DNA of 6,742 nt from Trueperaceae bacterium (GCA_029210865.1 JARGGE010000152.1:1-6742); one strand, 5' to 3'. Numbered from the stretch's first letter, positions 1 through 6,096 are shown. Program-made: numbers and translations. Notes: a model not told the origin generated them from the letters alone.

Positions 1-44
1 GCCACGCCGGGGGCGACCGGCACGCGGCCCTCCCAACCGGTCAC
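1..44 (-). CDS. Possible start of a further operon gene, truncated by the window edge
   Basis: A GTG at 44-42 overlaps the TGA stop of the acyl-CoA ligase (43-41) in a GTGA arrangement, echoing the ATGA overlaps between the two genes before it. The frame stays open to the window edge and reads MTGWEGRVPVAPGVA if GTG is translated as Met. Only about 14 residues are visible. The start of the peptide faintly resembles the N-terminus of alpha/beta-hydrolase proteins, but that is a guess and no function is assigned. The upstream ribosome binding signal is weak (a GAGGG about 12 bases before, inside a small inverted repeat). The other possibility is that the operon ends at 41. Confidence 0.35.
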   Translation of the reverse strand, partial: MTGWEGRVPVAPGV

Positions 45-1549
45 GAGGGCGCCCCGCCCTCGGCCGGCGCCGCGGCGGCGTCCCGCTCGGCCTCGAAGGC
101 GTCGCGGAGCGCGCGGGTGAGGACCTTGCCGGCGCCGCTCGTCGGCAGCGCCGCGTAGAAGCGCACGTGCTTGGGCACCTTGTAGCCGGCGAGCCGCACC
201 TTGAGGAAGGCGCGCACGGCGTCGGCGTCGAGGTTCGCGCCGGGGCGGCGCACCACCGCCGCCAGGCCGACCTCGCCCCAGCGGGGATCGGCCACGGCGG
301 TGACCGCGCAGGCCGCGACGTCCGGATGGTCGTCGAGGGCGGCGGCCACCTCGGCGGGGAAGACGTTCTCGCCGCCGCTGATGAACATCTCCTTGCGGCG
401 GCCCACCAGCCACAGGTCGCCGTCGGCGTCGACCCGGGCGAGGTCGCCGGTCCAGAGCCAGCCGTCGCGCAGCGCCTCCGCGGTGGCGTCGGGGCGCTCG
501 AAGTAGCCGGCGAAGACGTGCGGGCCGGCGAGCGTCAGCTCGCCGACCTCGTCGCCGGCGCAGGGCGCGCCGGCGGGTCGGCGCACCACCGCGCGGGTGC
601 CGAGGATCGGCCGGCCGACCGAGCCGGGCTTGCGCGCGGCGACGTCGAGGTCGATGGCGAAGCAGTTGACGCCCGCCTCGGTGAGCCCGTAGCCCTGCTT
701 GAAGCGCACGCCGCGCGCGGCGAAGGCGTCGCGGAGCGGCAGCGGGCACGGGGCGCCGCCCGAGATCGCCCAGCGCACCGAACCGAGGTCGCTCGCCGCG
801 AAGCCCGGGTGGTCGGCGAGCATCTGGAACATGGTCGGCACCATGAAGAGGAGGGTGGCGCCGAGCTCGTCGGCCAGCCGCAGGTAGGCGCCCGGTTCGA
901 AGCGGGGCGGCAGCGCCACGCGCGCGCCCAGGGCGTAGAGCGGCGTCGTGAGCGCGTTCAGGGCCGCGTGGAAGCAGGGCGTCGCCTGGATCGCCAGGTC
1001 GTCGTCGCGCAGCCCCCACGAGAGCACCGTGGCGGCGGCGTTGGCCGCCTGCTGCCGGTAGGGGAGCACCGCGCCCTTGGGGAGCCCGGTGGTGCCGCCC
1101 GTGAGCAGCACCATCTGCGGGTCCTCCGCCGCGACGTAGGGGTCGGGGGCGGGCGGCGGGTCGCCGAGCCAGGCGTCGTAGTCCTCGAGCGCGACCGCGG
1201 GCGCCGCGAGGGCGGCGGCGGCGGCCGCGTGGGCGGCGGCGTGCAGCAGCAGCCGGGGGCGCAGCATGGCGACGATCGCCTGCAGCTCGGGCGCGCTCAG
1301 CCGCGGGTTGAGCGGTGCGTACACCACGCCGGCCTTGGCGGTCGCGAGCCACAGGTCGAGGTGCGCCAGGTGGTTGTGCGCCAGGATCGCGATCCGGTCG
1401 AAGCGCTCGCCGCCCGCCGCGTGGAGCCGGCCGGCCAGCCGGGCCGCCCGCCGGTCCATCGCGCCGTACGTCACCCAGGCGCCGTCCCAGTGCACGGCGG
1501 GGCGGTCGGGGGTGACCGCGGCGCGGAAGCTGGCGACGTCGAAGCTCAT
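41..1549 (-). CDS. AMP-forming acyl-CoA ligase (ANL superfamily)
   Basis: This 502-residue protein should activate a carboxylic acid with ATP to an acyl-adenylate and transfer it to CoA in the cytoplasm. The family signatures are present in order: the ATP/phosphate-binding loop TGGTTGLPKG (150-159), QGYGLTE (285-291), WTGD (366-369) with the ribose-binding Asp369, the hinge region GRRKEM (383-388), GGENVFPAE (392-400), and the C-terminal catalytic lysine Lys475 in PTSGAGK. All key residues are intact and the length is normal. The first loop residue is T-G-G rather than the commoner T-S-G, a variant seen in many acyl-CoA ligases. The start at 1549 is chosen because GGAGG at 1557-1561 lies 7 bases before it and because ATGA overlaps the stop of the upstream gene. 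A longer in-frame reading to 1609 adds an Arg/Gly-rich shadow. The substrate (medium/long-chain, branched or aromatic acid) cannot be told from sequence. The gene is probably co-transcribed with the TetR and KAS III-like genes. Confidence 0.93.
   Translation of the reverse strand: MSFDVASFRAAVTPDRPAVHWDGAWVTYGAMDRRAARLAGRLHAAGGERFDRIAILAHNHLAHLDLWLATAKAGVVYAPLNPRLSAPELQAIVAMLRPRLLLHAAAHAAAAAALAAPAVALEDYDAWLGDPPPAPDPYVAAEDPQMVLLTGGTTGLPKGAVLPYRQQAANAAATVLSWGLRDDDLAIQATPCFHAALNALTTPLYALGARVALPPRFEPGAYLRLADELGATLLFMVPTMFQMLADHPGFAASDLGSVRWAISGGAPCPLPLRDAFAARGVRFKQGYGLTEAGVNCFAIDLDVAARKPGSVGRPILGTRAVVRRPAGAPCAGDEVGELTLAGPHVFAGYFERPDATAEALRDGWLWTGDLARVDADGDLWLVGRRKEMFISGGENVFPAEVAAALDDHPDVAACAVTAVADPRWGEVGLAAVVRRPGANLDADAVRAFLKVRLAGYKVPKHVRFYAALPTSGAGKVLTRALRDAFEAERDAAAAPAEGGAPS
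45..61. repeat. Small perfect hairpin at the end of the ligase gene
   Basis: GAGGGCG and CGCCCTC form a perfect 7-bp inverted repeat with a 3-base loop. It sits in the last codons of the ligase and ends one base before the overlapping GTG of the possible next gene. No T-tract follows on the minus strand, so it is not a classical terminator. In an mRNA it could mask the start region of the next gene and make its translation depend on ribosomes arriving from the ligase. In DNA this GC-rich it may also be chance. Confidence 0.35.
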
Positions 1550-2610
1550 GCTCGTCCCTCCCCTTCGCCGACCGCCGCGCCCTCGCCGGCGCTGCCGGGG
1601 GCGCCCCACCGCAGCGTGATCGCGTTCCAGACGTAGCTGACGCCGGCCGCGACCAGCACGACCAGGTCGCCCTCGCGCAGCTTCCCGGCCTGGGCGGCGA
1701 GCTCGAGCGACAGCACCTGGTCGACCTGACCCAGGTGGCCGTAGTCGGCCAGGTAGATCGAGCGGTCCTCGTCCAGGCCGAGGGCCGTCAGCAGGTGGCG
1801 ATGGGCGCTCGGCTTGACGTGGAGCATCGCCAGGTAGGCGACGTCCTCGAGCGTGGCGCCTGCCTTGCGCACGGCCTCGCGCACCACGGTGACGAAGTGC
1901 GCCATCGAGCGCCGCTCGAGCCGGAGCTTCATGCCCTCGGGGTCGGGCACCTGCAGGCGGTAGTCGGCGACGTTCGCGGGCGTGAGCGGGGTGACGGTGC
2001 CGCCCACGGGGACGAGCACGTCGAGCGAGAAGGAGCCGTCGGTGATCACGTGCGCCGGGCCGATCGCGTGGCCGCGGCCGCGCTCGACCACCAGCGCGCC
2101 GGCGCCGGCGCCGAGGTTGTACATGAAGCGCACCTGCGGGTCGGTCAGGTCGATCAGGTCGCCGTTGCGGTAGCCGCCAGCGACCAGCACGACGTTGACC
2201 TCAGGGTCGGCGACGAGCGTGTCGTGGGCGAGCTTGAGCGCCAGCACCGACGTGCCGCACTTCTGCCCGACGTCGTAGGCGTAGGCGTTCGTCGCCCCCA
2301 GGTCGTGGGCGAGCTTGATCCCGGCGGTCCAGACCGGGTACTTCTTGTGCTCCTCGGTCATGCAGATGACGACGTCGACGTCGCTCGCCGCGCGTCCGGC
2401 GCGTGCCAGCGCCGTGCGCGCCGCCCGCACCGCCATCGCGGTCGGCTGGTCGTCCGGGCCGGGACGCACGCGCCCGTGCAGGCCGAGCTTGTCGCGCACC
2501 ACCCAGGCGGGCAGCCCGCTGACGGCGGCGATCTCGTCGGGCGTCATGCGCCCTTCGGGGACGTACGTCGCGAGCCCCGTGACCCCGGGTGCGCGCGGAT
2601 CGGCCTTCAT
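1546..2610 (-). CDS. Divergent 3-oxoacyl-ACP synthase III (KAS III/FabH-like) condensing enzyme
   Basis: This 354-residue thiolase-fold protein belongs to the KAS III-like group, whose members load an acyl group from acyl-CoA onto a cysteine and condense it with an ACP- or CoA-bound partner. The visible core is IAAVSGLPAW (27-36), the nucleophile Cys118 in DVGQKCGTS, GAGAGALVVERG (167-178), His264 in LHVKPSAHR, and the C-terminal strand AAGVSYVW (321-328). The position that normally carries the third catalytic residue (Asn in GNTS) reads GHLGQVD here, giving His292. The Cys motif also lacks the usual AC(A/S)G pattern. It is slightly longer than typical FabH (about 320-330) because of a Gly/Glu/Ala-rich tail from about residue 336, part of which encodes the Shine-Dalgarno of the ligase gene. 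The ATG at 2610 overlaps the TetR stop and follows GAGG by 7 bases. A reading extended to 3252 only shadows the TetR gene. The exact reaction is unknown; a housekeeping FabH role is unlikely given the missing Asn and the absence of fab neighbours. Confidence 0.85.
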   Translation of the reverse strand: MKADPRAPGVTGLATYVPEGRMTPDEIAAVSGLPAWVVRDKLGLHGRVRPGPDDQPTAMAVRAARTALARAGRAASDVDVVICMTEEHKKYPVWTAGIKLAHDLGATNAYAYDVGQKCGTSVLALKLAHDTLVADPEVNVVLVAGGYRNGDLIDLTDPQVRFMYNLGAGAGALVVERGRGHAIGPAHVITDGSFSLDVLVPVGGTVTPLTPANVADYRLQVPDPEGMKLRLERRSMAHFVTVVREAVRKAGATLEDVAYLAMLHVKPSAHRHLLTALGLDEDRSIYLADYGHLGQVDQVLSLELAAQAGKLREGDLVVLVAAGVSYVWNAITLRWGAPGSAGEGAAVGEGEGRA

Positions 2611-3206
2611 CGGGGCGCCTCGAGGCCGTGGCGCACGACGTCGAACACGGCGTCGAGCTCGGTCTTGGACGGGGCGCGCCCAGCCCAGACGGCGAGCCGC
2701 AACCCCACGAAGTGGGCGATCCCCATGAGCGCCCACGCGGCCGCGACCGGGTCGACCGCCCGCACCCGGCCCTCGGCGACGGCGCGCTCGATGGCGCGGG
2801 CGTAGCCGTCGGCCAGGTCCTGGTAGTAGGCGCGGAAGACGCCCTCGTCGACGAACTGCGACTCCATGACCACCCGGTACAGGTCGCGGTGCTCGAGCGC
2901 GAAGCGCGCGAAGGCCTCGAAGCCGCGGCGCTCGGCGCTCAGGCGGTCGGCGACGCCGGAGGTCGCCTCGGCCAGCGTGCGCCGCAGCTCGTGCCCCATG
3001 TGGCGCACGAGCTCGCGCAGCGCGTCCTCCTTGGTGGGGAAGTACAGGTAGAAGGTGCCTTGCCCGACGCCGGCGCGGCGCGTGATCGCGGCCACCGACG
3101 TGGCATGGAAGCCGTGCGCGCCGATCTCGCGCTCGGCGGCGTCCAGCAGCTTCTGGCGGGTCGCCTCGCCACGTGCGGTGGCGGGGCGGGGCAGCGTCGA
3201 CGTCAC
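2607..3206 (-). CDS. TetR/AcrR-family transcriptional repressor, first gene of the operon
   Basis: This 199-residue protein has an N-terminal TetR DNA-binding domain at about residues 13-62. The helix-turn-helix and following helix are seen in TSVAAITRRAGVGQG and TFYLYFPTKEDAL, which are typical of the family. The C-terminal two-thirds is the helical ligand-binding and dimerisation domain and is divergent. The GTG start at 3206 is chosen because GGAGG (3215-3219) stands 8 bases upstream and the protein then has normal TetR length. An ATG at 3356 would add 50 Pro/Gly-rich residues, run through the promoter and operator, and lack family similarity. The gene lies directly behind a strong promoter with a palindrome over the start site, so autoregulation, together with control of the KAS III-like and ligase genes, is likely. 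The inducer is unknown. An acyl-CoA or a pathway substrate would fit the neighbours, but this is inference. Confidence 0.92.
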   Translation of the reverse strand: MTSTLPRPATARGEATRQKLLDAAEREIGAHGFHATSVAAITRRAGVGQGTFYLYFPTKEDALRELVRHMGHELRRTLAEATSGVADRLSAERRGFEAFARFALEHRDLYRVVMESQFVDEGVFRAYYQDLADGYARAIERAVAEGRVRAVDPVAAAWALMGIAHFVGLRLAVWAGRAPSKTELDAVFDVVRHGLEAPR

Positions 3207-3214
3207 GCGCTCGA

Positions 3215-3219
3215 CCTCC
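3215..3219 (-). promoter_or_regulatory. Shine-Dalgarno site fixing the GTG start of the TetR gene
   Basis: GGAGG on the minus strand lies 8 bases before GTG at 3206-3204. It supports this start over the in-frame ATG at 3356, which lies upstream of the promoter. Confidence 0.75.
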
Positions 3220-3255
3220 GGCCCGGGGTCGAGCGCGCCGGGGGGCCCGCACGAC

Positions 3256-3278
3256 CTGACGGCTGATTCAGGTGTCAG
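3256..3278. promoter_or_regulatory. Palindromic operator, probably bound by the TetR protein
   Basis: A 23-bp imperfect palindrome is centred on T3267. The left half is CTGAC-GG-CTGA, the centre is T, and the right half is TCAG-GT-GTCAG. Nine of eleven positions in each arm pair, and the mismatches are confined to the two-base gaps. Its AT-richer composition stands out from the surroundings. It starts one base downstream of the -10 box and covers the expected transcription start near 3273, the classic position for a repressor that blocks initiation. TetR-family operators are commonly palindromes of this size. Assignment to the adjacent TetR gene is inference from position. Confidence 0.75.
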
Positions 3279-3279
3279 A

Positions 3280-3308
3280 AATGTACGGCTCGGGCCCGGG
3301 CCTGTCAA
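3280..3308 (-). promoter_or_regulatory. Sigma-70-type promoter of the TetR - KAS III - ligase operon
   Basis: On the minus strand a perfect -35 hexamer TTGACA (3308-3303) is followed by exactly 17 bases and then TACATT (3285-3280), a 4/6 match to the TATAAT consensus with the key first, second and last bases. Transcription should begin near 3273, giving a leader of about 67 bases before the GTG start. The spacer is GC-rich and contains GGGCCC repeats. The operator palindrome begins directly downstream. Confidence 0.8.
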
Positions 3309-3314
3309 TGGCGC

Positions 3315-3354
3315 GGGAGGCGCGGGACGGTACGAAGCCCGCCGCGCGCCTCCC
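3315..3354 (-). terminator. GC-rich hairpin after the oxidoreductase operon, probable terminator
   Basis: GGGAGGCGCG (3315-3324) and CGCGCCTCCC (3345-3354) form a perfect 10-bp inverted repeat with a 20-base loop that may itself pair partly (CGG/CCG). It lies 15 bases after the stop of the gamma subunit and 6 bases before the -35 box of the next operon. There is no T-run after it on the minus strand (GCGCCATTGACA follows), so it is not a textbook intrinsic terminator. High-GC bacteria often use such U-less hairpins, and its position between two tandem operons supports the role. Confidence 0.55.
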
Positions 3355-3369
3355 ACGGCACGTGGCCTG

Positions 3370-3975
3370 CTACGCGCCGGTCGGCGCCACGGCGGCGGGC
3401 GCCGCGCCGGCGAGCTCGGCGCCGCGCTCGAGCGCGGCGCGGTTGGCCCCCAGCAGGTGGTGGTGGCGCTCTGGGAGCACGCGCGCCAGCGTGGTGGCGA
3501 GGTGCTCGGGGGTCAGGCGCCCCAGCGCGCGCAGCGCGGGGTGGCGGGCCAGCAGCGCGCCGAGCAGCACCACGTTCGTGAGCTTCGGGTGGCCCAGCTC
3601 GGCGGCGACGTCGTCGGCCGGGATGGCGACCACGTCGAGGTCGTCGCGGGCGACCGCGCGGTCGACGAGCGAGGTGTTCACCACGAGCAACCCGCCGGGC
3701 GCCACCAGCGGTTCGTAGCGGTCGAGCGAGGGCAGGTTGAGCACGATCGCGGCCTGTGGGCGGCCGACCACGGGCGAGCCGATGGGACCGTCGGCCACGA
3801 CGACGGTGCAGTTGGCGGTGCCGCCGCGCATCTCGGGACCGTACGACGGGAACCAGGTGGTGTGGAGGCCGGCGTCGAGGGCCGCGTGCGCCAGCAGCTG
3901 GCCGGCGAAGAGCACCCCTTGGCCGCCGAACCCGGCGATGACCACGTCGGCGATCGGGCGTTCGGCGTGCGTCAT
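3370..3975 (-). CDS. korC: 2-oxoacid:ferredoxin oxidoreductase, gamma subunit
   Basis: This 201-residue subunit belongs to the pyruvate/ketoisovalerate oxidoreductase gamma (catalytic-domain gamma) family, which in these enzymes helps hold CoA and completes the active heterotetramer with the alpha and beta subunits. The Gly-rich loop GFGGQGV (15-21) and the block SYGPEMRGGTANC (44-56) are the hallmarks of the family, and the length is typical. The last 20 residues or so are Ala-rich and not informative. The ATG at 3975 overlaps the TGA of the beta subunit (ATGA), with a purine-rich GGAAGGGGG 7 bases before it, so translation is probably coupled. It is the last gene of its operon: the TAG stop at 3372-3370 is followed by a hairpin and then by a new promoter. 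The symbol follows KOR naming; VOR-type complexes call it VorC. Confidence 0.92.
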   Translation of the reverse strand: MTHAERPIADVVIAGFGGQGVLFAGQLLAHAALDAGLHTTWFPSYGPEMRGGTANCTVVVADGPIGSPVVGRPQAAIVLNLPSLDRYEPLVAPGGLLVVNTSLVDRAVARDDLDVVAIPADDVAAELGHPKLTNVVLLGALLARHPALRALGRLTPEHLATTLARVLPERHHHLLGANRAALERGAELAGAAPAAVAPTGA

Positions 3976-4763
3976 GCGTGCGCCCCCTTCCGCGCCGGGC
4001 GCAGCCCTTCCGGGACCTTGAAGTCGCCGAGCGGGTAGGCGGGCACCATCGCGTCGCGGATCCAGCCGAGCGCCTCGTCGGGCGCCATTCCCCAGTTGGT
4101 GGGGCAGCTCGAGAGCAGCTCGACCATCGCGAAGCCGAGGCCGCGCTGCTGCACTTCGAAGGCCTCGCGGATCGCCTTCTTGGCGCGCTTGATCTGCACG
4201 ACGTCGTGGAGGCTGCGGCGCACCACGTAGGCGGCGCCGTCGAGCTGGGCGATCAGCTCGCTCATGCGGATGGGCGACCCCTGGCTGGCGGCGTCGCGGC
4301 CGAGCGGCGACGAGGTGGTCTTCTGGCCGATCAGCGAGGTGGGCGCCATCTGCCCGCCGGTCATGCCGTAGGTCGCGTTGTTCAGGAAGAAGACGGTGAT
4401 CGCTTCGCCGCGCGCGGCGGCGTGCAGGATCTCGGCGGCGCCGATCGAGGCGAGGTCGCCGTCGCCCTGGTAGGTGAAGACCAGCCGCTCGGGGCTGACG
4501 CGCTTGAGGCCGGTGGCCATCGCCGGCGCGCGGCCGTGGGCGGCTTGCGCGAAGTCGGTGGCGAAGTAGCGGTAGGCGAACACGGAGCAGCCGACCGAGG
4601 CGACGCCGATCGTGGTCTCGCGCACGCCCAGCTCGTCGATCACCTCGGCGATCAGGCGGTGGGCGATCCCGTGGGTGCAGCCGGGGCAGTAGTGGGTGGG
4701 GACGTCGGTGAGCGCGTCGGGGCGCTCGTAGACGGGCGTGGTCGCCAGCGGGGCGGTGGTCAT
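3972..4763 (-). CDS. korB: 2-oxoacid:ferredoxin oxidoreductase, beta subunit (TPP-binding)
   Basis: This 263-residue subunit carries the thiamine diphosphate and, by its cysteines, a [4Fe-4S] cluster. With the alpha subunit it decarboxylates a 2-oxoacid and makes the acyl-CoA while reducing ferredoxin. The TPP motif is GDG (100-102) followed after 25 residues by NN (128-129). The four cluster cysteines expected for the family are Cys26 and Cys29 (CPGCTHG), Cys59 (SVGCS) and Cys210 (SSCPTNW). The start at 4763 is well supported by AGGAGG 7 bases upstream and by the ATGA overlap with the alpha subunit. A longer open frame to 6026 only shadows the alpha gene and the ferredoxin. Residues such as YGMTGGQMAPTS (132-143) place it in the KOR/VOR branch rather than in pyruvate synthases. 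The substrate is not certain; branched-chain 2-oxoacids or 2-oxoglutarate are the main candidates. Confidence 0.94.
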   Translation of the reverse strand: MTTAPLATTPVYERPDALTDVPTHYCPGCTHGIAHRLIAEVIDELGVRETTIGVASVGCSVFAYRYFATDFAQAAHGRAPAMATGLKRVSPERLVFTYQGDGDLASIGAAEILHAAARGEAITVFFLNNATYGMTGGQMAPTSLIGQKTTSSPLGRDAASQGSPIRMSELIAQLDGAAYVVRRSLHDVVQIKRAKKAIREAFEVQQRGLGFAMVELLSSCPTNWGMAPDEALGWIRDAMVPAYPLGDFKVPEGLRPARKGAHA

Positions 4764-5863
4764 GCGGGCACCTCCTGCCAGGGCGCGGCGTCGTCCGCGG
4801 CCCCGACCTCGTGCGCGAGCTCGCGGATGGCCGCCCCGATCTCCTCGGGCATGGGCATGACGCCGCCGGTGCGGCCGAAGAAGCGGACCGGGACGCGCTC
4901 GGCGACGACGCGCTGCACGTCCTGCAGCATCTGGCCGGCGTTCATCTCGACCACGAGCAGGCCGTCGACGCGCTCGGCGAGCGCGCGCAGCGCCGCGGTG
5001 GGGAAGGGGTCGAGGGTGATCGGCCGCAGCACCCCGACGGCGAGGCCGTCGTCGCGGGCGGCGGCGATCGCGGTCTTGGCGAGCCGCGCCGCGGTCCCGA
5101 AGGCGACCACGGCGATGCGGGCGTCGCCCGTGAGGTGCTCCTCGACCCGCACCTCGGCGGCCTCGATCGCGGCGTACTTCGCCTGCAGGCGCTGGTTGAA
5201 GGCCTCCTCCTCGCTCGGCTCGAGGTGGATCGACGAGACGAGGTTGGTGGGGCGGCCGATGGCGCCGGTCAGCGCCCAGGCCGCGCGTTCGGACGGCGGC
5301 CGCGGCGGCCGCATCGGCGGCAGTTCGGCCCCCTCCATCATCTGGCCCAGGCTGCCGTCGGCCAGGACGACGACGATCGTGCGCCAGGCCTCCGCCAGGT
5401 CGAAGGCGAGCACGGTGTGGTCGATCAGCTCCTGGACGGTGGACGGGGCGAGGACGATCGAGCGGTAGTCGCCGTGACCACCCCCCTTGACCATCTGCAG
5501 GTAGTCGCACTGCGCCGGGGCGATGTTGCCCAGGCCCGGGCCGCCGCGCATCACGTCGACGACGACGGCCGGGACCTCGGAGCCGGCGATGTAGCTGATC
5601 CCCTCCATCATCAGGCTGACGCCGGGGCTCGAAGACGAGGTCATGACGCGCGCGCCGGCGGCGGCGGCGCCGTAGACCATGTTGATCGCGGCGACCTCGC
5701 TCTCGGCCTGGACGAAGACGCGCCCCAGCTCGGGCATGCGCTTCGCCATGTGCTCGAGCGCCTCGGTCTGTGGGGTGATCGGGTAGCCGAAGTACGCCTC
5801 GCAGCCCGCGCGGACCGCGGCCTCGGCGAAGGCGACGTTGCCTTTGAGCAGTTCGACGGCCAT
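4760..5863 (-). CDS. vorB: 2-oxoacid:ferredoxin oxidoreductase, alpha subunit (VorB-type)
   Basis: This 367-residue subunit provides the pyrimidine-binding half of the TPP site and the C-terminal transketolase-like domain. It has the N-terminal LLKGNVAFAEAAVRAG (5-20), GYPITPQT (26-33), the ESE block with Glu54 (54-56), NMVYGAAAAGARVMTSSSSP (61-80), RGGPGLG (106-112) and, in the C-terminal domain, EMNAGQMLQDVQ (286-297) and GRTGG (320-324). The arrangement and motifs closely resemble proteins named 3-methyl-2-oxobutanoate dehydrogenase subunit VorB, so branched-chain 2-oxoacids are the first-choice substrates. Some 2-oxoglutarate enzymes share these motifs. The ATG at 5863 has AAGGGAGG only 4 bases away, which overlaps the stop of the ferredoxin gene, so the two are probably translated in sequence. 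The in-frame extension to 6706 reads through the ferredoxin gene and the divergent promoter region and is not real. Confidence 0.94.
   Translation of the reverse strand: MAVELLKGNVAFAEAAVRAGCEAYFGYPITPQTEALEHMAKRMPELGRVFVQAESEVAAINMVYGAAAAGARVMTSSSSPGVSLMMEGISYIAGSEVPAVVVDVMRGGPGLGNIAPAQCDYLQMVKGGGHGDYRSIVLAPSTVQELIDHTVLAFDLAEAWRTIVVVLADGSLGQMMEGAELPPMRPPRPPSERAAWALTGAIGRPTNLVSSIHLEPSEEEAFNQRLQAKYAAIEAAEVRVEEHLTGDARIAVVAFGTAARLAKTAIAAARDDGLAVGVLRPITLDPFPTAALRALAERVDGLLVVEMNAGQMLQDVQRVVAERVPVRFFGRTGGVMPMPEEIGAAIRELAHEVGAADDAAPWQEVPA
4771..4776 (-). promoter_or_regulatory. Strong Shine-Dalgarno site of the beta subunit gene
   Basis: AGGAGG on the minus strand, 7 bases before the ATG at 4763, lies inside the 3' end of the alpha gene. 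It decides the beta start and is the best ribosome binding site in the window. Confidence 0.8.
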
Positions 5864-5874
5864 GGCGCCTCCCT

Positions 5875-6096
5875 TCAGGAGCGGTCGCGGTAGACGGTGA
5901 TCGCGGCTTCGGGGCAGATCGTGGCGCACAGCTCGCAGCCGGTGCAGGCCCCTTCGGGGTCGTGCAGCTCGGCGGGGTGCACCCCGCGGGCGTTGAAGTG
6001 GTCCTGGTCGATCCGCAGCAACCCATTGGGGCACACGGGGATGCACAAGGCGCACCCTTTGCAGAGCGACGCGTCGACCGTCACGGTGCCGTTCAT
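5875..6096 (-). CDS. korD: 2x[4Fe-4S] ferredoxin subunit of the 2-oxoacid oxidoreductase
   Basis: This 73-residue protein is a bacterial-type 2x[4Fe-4S] ferredoxin and should pass electrons from the alpha/beta active site to a free ferredoxin. Both cluster motifs are complete: Cys12, 15, 18 and Cys22 (CKGCALCIPVCP), and Cys51, 54, 57 and Cys61 (CTGCELCATICP). The 28-residue spacer between them, with the RIDQDHFNARG stretch, is typical of delta subunits of KOR/VOR complexes rather than of short clostridial ferredoxins. The ATG at 6096 has GGAGGA 4 bases upstream (6101-6106). It is the first gene of the operon, separated by 11 bases from the alpha subunit. The subunit order delta-alpha-beta-gamma is the usual one for four-subunit enzymes. 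Confidence 0.95.
   Translation of the reverse strand: MNGTVTVDASLCKGCALCIPVCPNGLLRIDQDHFNARGVHPAELHDPEGACTGCELCATICPEAAITVYRDRS

Noticed and set aside
167..1636. A 489-codon open frame on the plus strand opposite the acyl-CoA ligase, with several shorter ones
   Set aside because: Low-complexity Arg/Gly/Val/His-rich translation with no recognisable domain, running antisense to a gene with all ANL motifs. It is typical of the third-position GC bias in very GC-rich DNA.
1546..3252. Apparent 568-residue fusion protein ending in the KAS III-like enzyme
   Set aside because: The first 214 residues are an Arg-rich out-of-frame reading of the TetR gene. The real start is the ATG at 2610 with the ATGA overlap.
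1735..4038. Long plus-strand open frames opposite the KAS III-like, TetR and gamma subunit genes
   Set aside because: They are mirror frames of well-supported genes, lack family similarity and have no credible ribosome binding sites. Some run straight through the mapped promoter and operator.
3978..5893. Plus-strand open frames of 496 and 360 codons opposite the alpha and beta subunits
   Set aside because: They are antisense shadows with biased composition and no domains.
3972..6026. Apparent 684-residue fusion ending in the beta subunit
   Set aside because: The N-terminal part is an out-of-frame shadow of the alpha subunit and ferredoxin. The ATG at 4763 has a strong AGGAGG.
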